Source: Magnetovibrio sp.
GTDB taxonomy: Bacteria > Pseudomonadota > Alphaproteobacteria > Rhodospirillales > Magnetovibrionaceae
NCBI RefSeq assembly: GCF_036568125.1
Contig: NZ_DATCTF010000017.1
Location: 1-39,955 of the forward strand
Direction of reading: 5' to 3'
DNA length: 39,955 nucleotides
In this document: positions 23,695-31,995 of the stretch, one piece after another
How positions within the stretch are numbered: the first letter of the stretch is position 1
How the letters are laid out: each line of letters opens with the position of its first letter
Made by a program: the position numbers and the translations under genes
Notes under the pieces: generated by a model
The model's database searches: none
Seen by the model: the letters and a program-made list of their open reading frames with translations, nothing else
What the model was told of the DNA's origin: nothing

Positions 23695-24147
23695 ATGAAG
23701 AAGTTGTTGCTTGGCATCACCGCCGTTATCGCCCTCGGCGCGATCGCGTTGATGGCTCCCGTAACCCCCACCTACGCCGCCACCGCGAATGTGTCGGTGG
23801 CCACGCCCGGTGTGGTGTTGATCCCGGTTCACCTGGATGGCCAGTTCACCGCCACCACTGCCGCCGCCGCGCGCATCAAATTGCCGTTCAAGGCGAAGGT
23901 GCTGGGGGTGTCTGCATCGGCGCGGGCGTCGGGCGGCACAACGCCGACCTTGACCGTCGATGTGCAAGATGACGGCACCACGATTTTGTCTGCGCCGGTT
24001 GCGGTGACGGCCGGTGCGGTGGCGGAGGCCACCCTCGCTAGTTCCCAGGTCGCCGATGAAAGCGTGATCACCATCGATCTGGCGATCGGCGGCACCTCTC
24101 CGACGTGGGATGACATCGACGTCCTGCTTACCGTCGTTCGTAATTAA
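23695..24147 (+). CDS. Exported or membrane-anchored small protein in head operon
   Basis: Start at 23695, TAGGAG upstream. The 150-aa product begins with a classical Sec signal peptide (MKKLLLGITAVIALGAIALM, then a probable cleavage after TYA near residue 25). The mature part is a beta-rich small domain (VVLIPVHLDGQFTATTAAAARIKLPFKAKVLGVSASARASGGTTP..). Such a signal is unusual for a virion assembly gene. It could be a decoration protein whose leader is misleading, or a phage-encoded cell-surface protein. Confidence 0.6.
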   Translation: MKKLLLGITAVIALGAIALMAPVTPTYAATANVSVATPGVVLIPVHLDGQFTATTAAAARIKLPFKAKVLGVSASARASGGTTPTLTVDVQDDGTTILSAPVAVTAGAVAEATLASSQVADESVITIDLAIGGTSPTWDDIDVLLTVVRN

Positions 24148-24161
24148 CCGGGGCGAGTGCA

Positions 24162-24839
24162 ATGGCGCTTTCAGATTTTCAAGATCTGGTTGACGATCTG
24201 GTCCGCGACAGCGGTGGTAAAATCACCACCGCCGATCGCGACCAAGCCATTGCGCTCGCCGTTCTTCGCTATTCCAAAGACCGGCCCCGCGTGGTCACCG
24301 AGGACGTGACCTGCGTGGCCGGTTCTTTTCAGGCGCTGCCCGCCAGCTGGGAAGCCGAATTCAGCGTCATCACCGAATTGGAATACCCAATCGGAAACGT
24401 ACCCCCGGCACTGCTCAACCCGGAAGGTTGGGATCTGTACCAAGGCCTCAACGGCTTTGAAATCATGCTGGCCGAAACCATGGCCGCCGATGCCACATTG
24501 CGCGTGCGGTTCACCGCCAAACATACCGTCGATGGCGTGACCGACACCGTACCGGAACACGACCGAGAAGCCGTGTCCGCCTGGGCCGCAGCCGTGCTGC
24601 TAGATCAATTGGCGGCGCTGCACACCGGCAAAAAACAATCCACTCTCAAATCCGATAGCGTCGATCACGGCAGCATCGGCGGCGGGTATGCGCGGCGTGC
24701 CAAGGAGCAACGCCAGCGCTATTTCGACGAGCTGGGCCTGGACCCCAAGCGCAACGTTGCTGCCGGTGCCGTGGTCAATCTCCAGATGGACGATTCACGC
24801 GGGCGCGACCGCCTGACGCATCCCCGGAGGTTCAGATAA
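24162..24839 (+). CDS. Head-tail connector (gp6-like adaptor)
   Basis: The 225-aa product has the N-terminal helix of adaptor proteins (LSDFQDLVDDLVRDSGGKITTADRDQAIALAVLRYSKDRP) and later VPEHDREAVSAWAAAVLLDQLAALHTG. Placed between capsid and gp10-like genes. Forms a ring below the portal. Family call by position and pattern. Confidence 0.65.
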   Translation: MALSDFQDLVDDLVRDSGGKITTADRDQAIALAVLRYSKDRPRVVTEDVTCVAGSFQALPASWEAEFSVITELEYPIGNVPPALLNPEGWDLYQGLNGFEIMLAETMAADATLRVRFTAKHTVDGVTDTVPEHDREAVSAWAAAVLLDQLAALHTGKKQSTLKSDSVDHGSIGGGYARRAKEQRQRYFDELGLDPKRNVAAGAVVNLQMDDSRGRDRLTHPRRFR

Positions 24840-25361
24840 ATGAGCGGCCTGGGAATTGATCTGGATATGCAGGGTGTGGTCGACCTGGCCCATGCTTTTC
24901 GCGTCGCGCCGGATATGGCGCTTGACGAGATGGTGCGCACGACCGTGGCCGCGACGATGTTGCTGGAACGCGAAACCAAGGAACGCACGCCGTTGGGTGT
25001 TGGCGGTCGCGGCAGCGGAGCAAGTGGATCGATCGCGGCTCAAGAACCGCAGCGCCTGGCCGAGAGCGTGATCGGCGAGGTCGGTTCGCCGCTGGCGTAC
25101 ATCGTTCCTCTTGAACTTGGGTCGAGGCCTCACCGTCCACCGATCGAGCCATTGCGCGATTGGGTCGAGCACAAGCTCAACATTGCGCCGGAGGAAAGCG
25201 AGCGTGTGGCCTGGGCGATTTCCACCAAGATCGCCAGGGAAGGTACCGAAGGTGCGTTCATGTTCACCAATGCGTTCAACGCCAACCAGCCGCAAATCGC
25301 GCGCATGTATGAAGCCATGCAGGCGCGCATCGTCCGCAACTTAGCAAAAGGGGCGACGTGA
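24840..25361 (+). CDS. HK97 gp10-like tail/neck protein
   Basis: The 173-aa product has TPLGVGGRGSGASGSIAAQEPQRLAESVIGEVGSPLAYIVPLELGSRPHRPPIEPLRDWVEHKL, the HK97-gp10 type motif, followed by WAISTKIAREGTEGAFMFTNAF. Needed for head-tail joining in siphoviruses. Starts one base after the previous stop. Confidence 0.75.
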   Translation: MSGLGIDLDMQGVVDLAHAFRVAPDMALDEMVRTTVAATMLLERETKERTPLGVGGRGSGASGSIAAQEPQRLAESVIGEVGSPLAYIVPLELGSRPHRPPIEPLRDWVEHKLNIAPEESERVAWAISTKIAREGTEGAFMFTNAFNANQPQIARMYEAMQARIVRNLAKGAT

Positions 25362-25822
25362 TGGCGACCTTGAGCCAAATCCGTGCGGCCATCCAGGCAT
25401 TGATCGCGGCCAATGATGCCAGCAGCACCGTTCACGATTTCGAGCGCTATGCCGAAGACGAGGACGAGTTTCGTCTTATGTTTGTCGATGGCGCCACCGA
25501 TCGCATCAACGCCTGGATCATCCGCCGCGTGTCGCAAAAGGTCGCCAGCCCAAGCATGGGCCGCGACATCGTCACCAACCGATGGCAGGTGCGCAAATAT
25601 CTGAGTTTTGAAGACGATCAGGCCAGTGAGAAAACCTTCGACGATCAGCTTGAGGTGGTGCGCAAAGCCATTCGCGCCGACGACGATCTGGGCGGATTGA
25701 TCGACACCATGACCCTCAACGAAGCGGCGGGTCTGCAAGTCGATGACAGCGGGCCTGTGATGTTTTCGGGCGTGCTGTGCCATTCGGCGCGTTGCACCCT
25801 GTTCACCCAACACTACGAGTAA
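25361..25822 (+). CDS. Tail terminator/completion protein (gpU-like)
   Basis: Start at ATG 25361 overlapping the preceding stop. The 153-aa product contains DGATDRINAWIIRRVSQKVASPSMGRDIVTNRWQVRKYLSFEDDQ, then FDDQLEVVRKAIRADDDLGGLIDTM. Position just before the tube gene and mixed alpha/beta pattern fit a tail terminator. Not a confident family match. Confidence 0.55.
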   Translation: MATLSQIRAAIQALIAANDASSTVHDFERYAEDEDEFRLMFVDGATDRINAWIIRRVSQKVASPSMGRDIVTNRWQVRKYLSFEDDQASEKTFDDQLEVVRKAIRADDDLGGLIDTMTLNEAAGLQVDDSGPVMFSGVLCHSARCTLFTQHYE

Positions 25823-25834
25823 AGGAGACCCGTC

Positions 25835-26053
25835 ATGTCACGCACCGGCGGACGCTACGAACAAACCAAGGGCGGCAAGATCAAACAGGTCGAAGCGCCG
25901 ACCCAGGATCACCCGGACGGCAACGCGCCGCGCGACGCCCAAGGCGTGCGCGTGGATCGTGCGCCGTCGAGCGAACCGGGCAGCAACGCCCAAACCCAGT
26001 CCCCAACCCAAGACCCGGTCCCGGCAAGCGCCCCGATCGCGGCGAACAAGTAG
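25835..26053 (+). CDS. Disordered Pro/Gln-rich small protein, 72 aa
   Basis: AAAGGAG upstream. Composition is low complexity (TQDHPDGNAPRDAQG, PGSNAQTQSPTQDPVPASAPI) with a basic N-terminus. Likely unstructured; role unknown, perhaps a tail assembly helper because it lies right before the tube gene. Confidence 0.5.
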   Translation: MSRTGGRYEQTKGGKIKQVEAPTQDHPDGNAPRDAQGVRVDRAPSSEPGSNAQTQSPTQDPVPASAPIAANK

Positions 26054-26062
26054 GAGTGAGCC

Positions 26063-26992
26063 ATGCCGCTCAAGTGGAGAAAAAAGGTCATCCTCGCCAA
26101 GACCGAGACGGTCTATGGCACCGACCCGGTGCCGACCGGTGCCGCAAACGCGATTATGATTTCGGACGTCACCATCAACCCGTTGGAAGGCGATAACGCA
26201 TCGCGCGGGTTGGTGCGCGATACTTTGGGCTCGGAACCGACCATTCCGGTCGGCACCCATGTGTCGTGTGAATTTTCCGTCGAAATCGCGGGCGCGGGCG
26301 CGGCAGGCACCGCGCCGGCTTATGGTCCGTTGCTGCGCGCCTGCGCGATGGCGGAAACCATCACGGCGTTGACCGACGTTCAATACGATCCGGTCAGTTC
26401 CGGCGAAGAGTCCGCGACGCTTTATTTCAACAACGACGGCAACCTTCACCCGTTGTTGGGTGCGCGCGGCAACGTCACGATCGAGCTGGCGGCAAACCAA
26501 ATTCCGCACTTCAAATTCCGCTTCATCGGCTTGTGGTCCGACCCGGTCGCGGCTGCGTTGCCAACGCCGGACTTCACCGCCTTCACCACGCCGATCCCGG
26601 TCAACAACGCCAACACGCCGACGTTCACGGTGCATGGCTACAGCGGCGTGATGGCCAACGTGAAATTCGACCTCGGCAACGTGGTCAAGCACCGCGATCT
26701 GGTGAACTCCGAAAGCGTGAACTTCGGCGACCGCGAGGCCAAGGGCTCGACCAGCTTCGAGGCTCCGGCGTTGGGCACGAAGAACTTCTTCACCATCGCC
26801 AAGGCCGCGACGCTCGATGCGGTGCAGGTGGTGCACGGTCTCACGGCGGGCAACATCGTCCAGTTCGATGCGCCGAAGGTGCAAATCCAGAGCCCGAAAT
26901 ACTCGGAATCGGACGGGATCAGCATGCTGGACATGAGCTTGAACGTGACGCCCAACACCGGCGACGACGAGCTGAAGATCACCGTTAAATAA
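26063..26992 (+). CDS. Tail tube protein
   Basis: The 309-aa product has KVILAKTETVYGTDPVPTGAANAIMISDVTINPLEGDNASRGLVRDTLGSE, then an extended beta domain to the end (KVQIQSPKYSESDGISMLDMSLNVTPNTGDDELKITVK). This pattern (AKxETxYGTDPxPT..A..) is a known tail tube family in transposable siphophages and similar viruses. Length fits. Followed by a chaperone pair and tape measure, the canonical order. Confidence 0.82.
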   Translation: MPLKWRKKVILAKTETVYGTDPVPTGAANAIMISDVTINPLEGDNASRGLVRDTLGSEPTIPVGTHVSCEFSVEIAGAGAAGTAPAYGPLLRACAMAETITALTDVQYDPVSSGEESATLYFNNDGNLHPLLGARGNVTIELAANQIPHFKFRFIGLWSDPVAAALPTPDFTAFTTPIPVNNANTPTFTVHGYSGVMANVKFDLGNVVKHRDLVNSESVNFGDREAKGSTSFEAPALGTKNFFTIAKAATLDAVQVVHGLTAGNIVQFDAPKVQIQSPKYSESDGISMLDMSLNVTPNTGDDELKITVK

Positions 26993-26997
26993 TCAGC

Positions 26998-27036
26998 TTT
27001 AAAGGCCATTAAAGGCCCCTTTTAAGGACTCTTAAA
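26998..27036 (+). other. TTTAAAGG-rich intergenic element
   Basis: Near-inverted TTAAAGG (27009-27015) and CCTTTTAA (27018-27025) between tube and chaperone genes. Similar words occur at 20729-20760 and 38736-38763. It may be a weak terminator lowering chaperone expression relative to tube. AAGGA (27024-27028) serves as chaperone ribosome site. Confidence 0.4.
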
Positions 27037-27037
27037 C

Positions 27038-27463
27038 ATGTTCGTTATTCAGGATGACTACACCTATTTTTGGCCGATCACCGCCAGCAAGCCGGTCGAT
27101 GGTGGGAGGTTTGAAAAAGAAACTTTCGAAGCCGAGTTTCTGGCCTTACCCCAGGACGAAATCGACGAGTTGCTGGAATCTGACCGCGACGGCGATGATG
27201 TGGACCTGCTCAAGGAAGTTCTGGTCGGCTGGAAAGGTGTCGCCATCGCCAGCACCACCGAAGGTGAAAAACCTCAGGACCTACCGTTCAACGAAACCAA
27301 CCGCGATAAGCTGTTGAAGATCACTTATGTGCGCGCCGCAATGATCCGGGCGTTCTTCTCTTCTATCGCGGGCATAGAGGAAAAAAACTCAGAGACGTCG
27401 CCCGCCGGTGGGTCCAGGGCTCAGCGGCGCGCAGCGAAAGCCAGGGGCAAAAAGACGTCATAG
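27038..27463 (+). CDS. Tail assembly chaperone, gpG-like
   Basis: The 141-aa product is acidic (FLALPQDEIDELLESDRDGDDVDLLKEVLVGWKGV) and ends with a basic tail (GSRAQRRAAKARGKKTS). Position between tube and tape measure and the frameshift site inside (27382) identify it as the gpG-type chaperone. It coats the tape measure during tail assembly. The frame 0 product ends after the slippery site; the fusion product is described separately. Confidence 0.8.
   Translation: MFVIQDDYTYFWPITASKPVDGGRFEKETFEAEFLALPQDEIDELLESDRDGDDVDLLKEVLVGWKGVAIASTTEGEKPQDLPFNETNRDKLLKITYVRAAMIRAFFSSIAGIEEKNSETSPAGGSRAQRRAAKARGKKTS
27382..27388 (+). other. Programmed -1 frameshift site A AAA AAC
   Basis: The heptamer A AAA AAC (27382-27388) lies in frame with gene G (codons GAA AAA AAC). 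It is the canonical X XXY YYZ slippery site. Slipping one base back opens the overlapping frame that runs to 27756 with no good independent start. The site matches the known G/GT expression strategy of lambda-type phages. Confidence 0.85.
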
Positions 27464-27756
27464 AAGACCTGGAAGCTTTCGGCGTACCGCCTGAAGCTAT
27501 CGCTGAATGGTGTGGTGAAGATGAGCCGGAAGATTTGCTGATACACCCGGCCAATGCCGATGCAGTGAGATTGTTTGTGATGTTGAAAACACAGTGGCGT
27601 TTCGCCGGTCTCGACGGTGCGCCGATGGGCCTTGATTACCAAGCGATTGAACCCACCGCGCGTCTGGCCGGGATCGAAACAACGCCGAAACTGTTCAACA
27701 AACTGCGCGTCATGGAATACGCGGCCTTAAGTGAAATTGCGGAGAGCCATCGGTGA
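27388..27756 (+). CDS. GT extension (DUF1799-like) reached by -1 frameshift
   Basis: After the slip the frame reads LRDVARRWVQGSAARSESQG, then EDLEAFGVPPEAIAEWCGEDEPEDLLIHPANAD, RLFVMLKTQWRFAGLDGAPMGLDYQAIEPTARL and KLFNKLRVMEYAALSEI. The last part fits DUF1799 (W..GLDY..L..E..AL). The fusion with frame 0 (117 codons) gives about 239 aa. The only start codon in this frame is TTG 27535, without a ribosome site. The extension binds the tube in other phages. Confidence 0.78.
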   Translation, partial: LRDVARRWVQGSAARSESQGQKDVIEDLEAFGVPPEAIAEWCGEDEPEDLLIHPANADAVRLFVMLKTQWRFAGLDGAPMGLDYQAIEPTARLAGIETTPKLFNKLRVMEYAALSEIAESHR

Positions 27757-30275
27757 GCGAACAAATCCAAATGGGCATTACCCTGAAGGCCGATGCAAAC
27801 GGCCTTGTGGGTGAAGTTCGCCTTTCCACCGCAGAGCTTGAGAAGTTTGGCAAAGAAGCAAAAAAAGCCGGAAAAAATGCAGATCGTGGTGCGCAAGACA
27901 TCGACAAGTTAGGTCGCAAAAGCAAGAGCACCGCGCGCGAAGCTAAACTTCTCAATGAACAAACCAAACGCATGGGGCAGAGTTTCAACGGTGCCGAGCG
28001 GCGCGCGCGGATGCTCCATGCTGCAATGTTGGCGCTGGCTACAGGAATGGCCGCGCGGGTGGTCAAGTCGTTCATCGATGCCGCCAGCGTATCGGAACAA
28101 TACCGCGTACGCCTGGAAGTGATGTTGGGTTCCATCGGTGAAGCAAACCGCCTGTTTAAGGACATGGCCGATTTCGCCGGACGGGTGCCGTTTCAGTATC
28201 AGGAAATTATGAGCGCTGCGACCCAGCTGTCCGGCGTGGTCAAAGGCGGTGTCGAAGAAGTCAAACGCTGGATGCCATTGATCGCAGACCTCGCCGCCGC
28301 GTCGGGATTGCCCATCCAACAAGCCACAGAACAAGTCATCCGCATGATGAGTGCGGGCGCAGCGTCGGCTGATCTGTTTCGCGAACGCGGCGTATTGGCG
28401 ATGCTCGGCTTTCAGGCGGGCGTCAGCTACTCGGCCCAAGAAACGCAACGCATGTTGTTTGCGTCTTGGGAGGCCATTGACTCGAAGTTCAAGGGCGCGA
28501 CTGCCAAGCTCGCCAACACCTGGGCGGGCATCACATCAATGATGGGGGACAAATGGTTCCAGTACCAGAATATGGTGATGGACAGTGGACCGTATGACTT
28601 CCTCAAGGCTGCGTTTCAGTCCATCGATGATGAATTCACCACCAATGCCGACGGGGTGCGCCAACACGCCCAAGAAATGGGCCAAGACATCGTAAAAATG
28701 GCTACTGAAATCATGCTCGGCACTGCGCGCATCGTCGATGCGGTTTCGCCCGCCGTGGACACGATCTGGGACGGCATCAGCGACATCTGGGACGGCTATC
28801 GCCAGTTGCCGGAATTCGTGCGCGAATGGGGCCTCATCGGTGCGTTGTTCCTGGGCAAAAAAGGCATGATCGTTTTGGGTGCGCTGTCCTATGCCAACAA
28901 GCACATGAGCGAGTTGGGGGCCGGTGCCACCGAAAAAGGCGGGGCCTTCGAAAGCGATAACGAAGGCATGGGGGCTTGGGATTCGTTCTCACAATGGTGG
29001 GATGAAAAGCAATATGATTTCAACCAATCCATCGGGCGCGACGTCTCGCCAATCGTCATGCGCATGTTGGACCGTCAAGATCAGACCAACGCCCAGAATA
29101 ATCCCGGTGCGGATGCCCTGCCTACATTGGTGCGTGGTGCTGGAAACCAACGTGATGGAGGAATTCAACCGCCTGAACAAACCCTTGAAGCCCGCACCCA
29201 GGCCGTTGTCGATGGCATCTTTGCGCGCATGGCCCAATCGCAAGCCGCTCGCACAAGCAGCGGTGCTGAAGCGCCGTCCAGCCCGCCTGTCGCGTCGGGT
29301 CCCGGCCATGACCTAAAAACCACCAAAGACATCACGCGTGAATTTCAAAAGCTGTCCAAAACCTACGAGCAGGCGGCGGATGCCGCCATGGAATGGCGCA
29401 ACCAAGCCATGGCGGGTCTGGATGAGACCGCAGAAGGTTATACGGACTTTTCCAACCAGGTCGAACAGGTCTACACCAAGATGCTGGCCGACGCGCGGGA
29501 AGAGGATCTGCGATCGTCGCGTGAATGGTCGGCGGGTGTGACGCGCGGCCTGAAAGACATCGCCGACGAAGCCGGTGACATGGCATCGCACACCGAACAG
29601 GCGATGAAGAATTTAGACCGCGCTGGGGAGACCGCCTTTACGTCGCTGATGCGCGGCACCACATCGCTTTCTCAATCGTTCGCTAAAATGGCCGACAGCA
29701 TCATCGATGACATCTTGCGCATTTTTTACAAGACGCAAATCTCGCAACCGATCGCGGGGTTCTTAGGCTCCGTCGATTGGGGCTCGCTGTTCGAGTTCGG
29801 CGGGGGTGGTACCGGCGTATCAGAAGCCGGGACCGTGTCGACCAACGTCTCGCATGGCGGCGGCATGGCCGGGCAGTCCCAGCGCACCCGCAACGTGTCG
29901 CCCGACCTGTTCGCCAATGCACCTCGCTTTCACAACGGTTATTCAGGCCTGCGCCGGGGCGAGGTGCCGACGATCTTGGAAGACACCGAGGAAGTGCTGA
30001 CGCGCAGCGATCCGCGCCACCGCTACAATCTGGGCGCGGGCGCATATCAGGCCGGGCCGGTGGTGATGCAGCCGCAATTCTATCTCAACATCGACAACCG
30101 CACCGGCGGCGAGATCGAGGCGTCGTCGGTGAAGGCCACGGCGCGCCCCGATGGCGGCTTCGATTTGGATGTGATGATCGACAAGGCGGTGGAAAATTCG
30201 CTGACCAACGGTCGCGGTAAAAAAGCGCTGCACAACACTTACGGCATGACGCCGTCATTGATTTCGAGGGGCTGA
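27753..30275 (+). CDS. Tape measure protein
   Basis: GTG start overlapping the GT stop (GTGA). The 840-aa product begins with a coiled coil (VGEVRLSTAELEKFGKEAKKAGKNADRGAQD), has the tape-measure domain (SVSEQYRVRLEVMLGSIGEANRLFKDMADFAGRVPFQYQEIMSAATQLSG), several hydrophobic stretches (LIGALFLGKKGMIVLGALSYA) and a lambda gpH-like end (SLMRGTTSLSQSFAKMADSIIDDILRIFYKTQISQPIAGFLGS). It sets tail length, predicted moderate (roughly 120 nm by length). Confidence 0.9.
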   Translation: MSEQIQMGITLKADANGLVGEVRLSTAELEKFGKEAKKAGKNADRGAQDIDKLGRKSKSTAREAKLLNEQTKRMGQSFNGAERRARMLHAAMLALATGMAARVVKSFIDAASVSEQYRVRLEVMLGSIGEANRLFKDMADFAGRVPFQYQEIMSAATQLSGVVKGGVEEVKRWMPLIADLAAASGLPIQQATEQVIRMMSAGAASADLFRERGVLAMLGFQAGVSYSAQETQRMLFASWEAIDSKFKGATAKLANTWAGITSMMGDKWFQYQNMVMDSGPYDFLKAAFQSIDDEFTTNADGVRQHAQEMGQDIVKMATEIMLGTARIVDAVSPAVDTIWDGISDIWDGYRQLPEFVREWGLIGALFLGKKGMIVLGALSYANKHMSELGAGATEKGGAFESDNEGMGAWDSFSQWWDEKQYDFNQSIGRDVSPIVMRMLDRQDQTNAQNNPGADALPTLVRGAGNQRDGGIQPPEQTLEARTQAVVDGIFARMAQSQAARTSSGAEAPSSPPVASGPGHDLKTTKDITREFQKLSKTYEQAADAAMEWRNQAMAGLDETAEGYTDFSNQVEQVYTKMLADAREEDLRSSREWSAGVTRGLKDIADEAGDMASHTEQAMKNLDRAGETAFTSLMRGTTSLSQSFAKMADSIIDDILRIFYKTQISQPIAGFLGSVDWGSLFEFGGGGTGVSEAGTVSTNVSHGGGMAGQSQRTRNVSPDLFANAPRFHNGYSGLRRGEVPTILEDTEEVLTRSDPRHRYNLGAGAYQAGPVVMQPQFYLNIDNRTGGEIEASSVKATARPDGGFDLDVMIDKAVENSLTNGRGKKALHNTYGMTPSLISRG

Positions 30276-30279
30276 CGGG

Positions 30280-30645
30280 ATGGTTGAAGCCTGGCCGCTG
30301 GACTTGCCGCTCGATCCGCTGATCGCGGGTTATGACGAGGTCATTCCGTCCAACATCAAGGAGAAGCAAACGTCGTCGGGTGTGCCGTTGCGGTTTCGCA
30401 AATACACCCGCCCGCCGCGTTTTCCGTTGTCGATCACCTTGCCCTTCACCCGCGCCCAGGTGGCGACGTTTTTGACGTTTTACGAAGTGACCCTGGTCGA
30501 TGGGATCAACCCGTTCACCTTCACCCATCCGCGCACCGGGACGGCGATCACGTGTTATTTCCGCGCCGAACAGGATTTGCACTTCAAGCCACAGCCGGGT
30601 GCCAAGGAATGGCATCTGCCGGTCCAGTTGGAGATTGAACCATAA
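30280..30645 (+). CDS. Minor tail protein (gpM-like)
   Basis: The 121-aa product (MVEAWPLDLPLDPLIAGYDE..., RFRKYTRPPRFPLSITLPFTRAQVATFLTFYEVTLVDGINPFTFTHPRTG) resembles the M-type distal tail protein that follows the tape measure in lambda-like tails. Probable distal tail adaptor. Confidence 0.7.
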   Translation: MVEAWPLDLPLDPLIAGYDEVIPSNIKEKQTSSGVPLRFRKYTRPPRFPLSITLPFTRAQVATFLTFYEVTLVDGINPFTFTHPRTGTAITCYFRAEQDLHFKPQPGAKEWHLPVQLEIEP

Positions 30646-31172
30646 TGCCGGGCCACCTGAAAACCACCGCCGCGACCAAAGCCGCAGTGCAGCGCGACCG
30701 CGAGGAAGTGTTTTTGACCTGCTTCACGGTCACGCACCCCGAACTGGCCCAGCCGCTGCGCATGGTTTCGAACACCGAAGACATCGTGCGCAACACCAAG
30801 ACCTATGTCGCCATGCCGCTTGAGGTGGGCTTGCCCGATGACGATCCGGACCGCCCGCCGCGCGTGCCGGTGAGCATCGAAAATTGGGGCGAAGGCGATC
30901 TGTCGCGCTTGTCCCCTGAAGATCAGGCCGCGTTTAAGACGCCGATGGAGGTGTTCGACACGTTCGTCGATCCGCCCGAGGTCGATCTTGAGGTGATCAT
31001 GGCCAGCGCCCCGGACGAGCCGGAGATGGGGCCGATCCGCATGCAGTTCACGTCCGTCGAAATCGGCGAAGCCATGATCGACGGCGAGCTGAGCGCCGAC
31101 GACGGCTTCGCCCAAGAGCCCTATCCGGGGCCGTCGTTCGGACCGAAAGAAACACCGGGGTTACATCGATGA
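30645..31172 (+). CDS. DUF1833-like minor tail protein (gpL-like)
   Basis: The 175-aa product (LTCFTVTHPELAQPLRMVSNTEDIVRNTKTYVAMPLEVGLPDDDPDRPPRVPVSIENW) matches the DUF1833 pattern of minor tail L-type proteins. Starts with one-base overlap and overlaps the NlpC gene by ATGA. It helps attach the tail tip. Confidence 0.75.
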   Translation: MPGHLKTTAATKAAVQRDREEVFLTCFTVTHPELAQPLRMVSNTEDIVRNTKTYVAMPLEVGLPDDDPDRPPRVPVSIENWGEGDLSRLSPEDQAAFKTPMEVFDTFVDPPEVDLEVIMASAPDEPEMGPIRMQFTSVEIGEAMIDGELSADDGFAQEPYPGPSFGPKETPGLHR

Positions 31173-31585
31173 CGCAAGAACCAAGCTGGGTCGGCAAATA
31201 CATCGGACTGCCGTTCGTCGAAAAAGGCCGCGATTTCGACGGCGTGGATTGCTATGGGCTGTATTGGTTGATCCGGAGCGAGGAATATGGCGAGACGCTG
31301 CCGATGTTCCTTGAAAACTTCTCACCCGAGGATGTGGCTTACATTCGCGGCCTGATCGCCGGGCGCTTGGATGCATGGCGCAAACTCGACAAGCCCGAAA
31401 TCGGCTGCGGCGTGCTGTTGAAGGTGCAAGGGCAAGACAGCCACATCGGCGTGATGATCGGACCGGATACCTTCATTCACGTCAACGACGACGCCAACCA
31501 GGTGCACAAAGATCGCATCGGCGGTTTGATGTGGCCACAGCGCAAGGTCGTGGGCTATTACGCCTGGCCGGGCGGTGCGTCATGA
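31169..31585 (+). CDS. NlpC/P60 tail peptidase (gpK-like)
   Basis: The 138-aa product has FDGVDCYGLYWLI with catalytic Cys28, DSHIGVMIGPD with His92 and FIHV (His104). NlpC/P60 endopeptidases in the tail tip cleave peptidoglycan during DNA entry. The order M-L-K then tip is as in lambda. It is followed by a gene on the opposite strand. Confidence 0.85.
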   Translation: MTQEPSWVGKYIGLPFVEKGRDFDGVDCYGLYWLIRSEEYGETLPMFLENFSPEDVAYIRGLIAGRLDAWRKLDKPEIGCGVLLKVQGQDSHIGVMIGPDTFIHVNDDANQVHKDRIGGLMWPQRKVVGYYAWPGGAS

Positions 31586-31587
31586 CG

Positions 31588-31935
31588 TTATTGGCTGGCG
31601 CAGGATTCGATAATGGCCCGTTCACGTTCACGCACATCTTCGACGGTGTATCGAAGGCTAACATCCGTAACGTGATCGGACGACCGACGGAACTCCGCAA
31701 TTCCGACCCATCGACCATCAATGGTGTAGTGGTGTTCAGCGAGATTAAGCTCGTTAAAAACCAGTCCAACACCCGTATGTGCCTGTGGCGAATAGCAGTG
31801 AAAGACGGCTTGATAATTTCCAGGAACGCTAAAATTGACGCTCTGGGTGTTTGCGGTCAACTCGGTTCTAGAGTCATAACCAACACACCCGGTGACCGTT
31901 GCGATCAACAGCATCGTGCTACAAAGTTTTTTCAT
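31588..31935 (-). CDS. Minus-strand lipoprotein moron in tail operon
   Basis: An isolated minus-strand gene between the NlpC/P60 and tail tip genes. From ATG 31935 (or ATG 31941, GGGAG upstream) it encodes 115 aa beginning MKKLCSTMLLIATVTGC, a lipoprotein signal with lipobox VTGC (Cys17). The residue after the cysteine is Val, so outer-membrane sorting is likely. The mature part contains two further cysteines (FHCYSPQ and ESCASQ), able to form a disulfide. The stretch is visibly less GC-rich than its neighbours, which suggests later acquisition. The likely use is lysogen expression and surface exclusion of related phages, as known for other phage lipoproteins, but this is inferred. Confidence 0.75.
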   Translation of the reverse strand: MKKLCSTMLLIATVTGCVGYDSRTELTANTQSVNFSVPGNYQAVFHCYSPQAHTGVGLVFNELNLAEHHYTIDGRWVGIAEFRRSSDHVTDVSLRYTVEDVRERERAIIESCASQ

Positions 31936-31965
31936 GATCATTTTGCTCCCTGCAATCACCTGTGG

Positions 31966-31995
31966 AGCATAGCGAAAAGTCTTGGGGGGCGTCAT
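31966..31995 (-). promoter_or_regulatory. Candidate promoter of the lipoprotein moron
   Basis: On the minus strand TATGCT (31966-31971) and ATGACG (31990-31995) are separated by 18 bp and resemble -10 and -35 elements. They lie just upstream of the moron start and overlap the start of the tail tip gene on the other strand. Proposed from pattern only. Confidence 0.4.

Noticed and set aside
24748-24762. GCAACGTTGC core of the late palindrome inside the connector gene
   Set aside because: Only the 10-bp core is shared, it is coding and no -10-like hexamer lies at the right spacing.
25838-26884. Minus-strand frame of 348 aa opposite the tube gene
   Set aside because: Tube protein motifs and ribosome site are on the plus strand; no support for the antisense frame.
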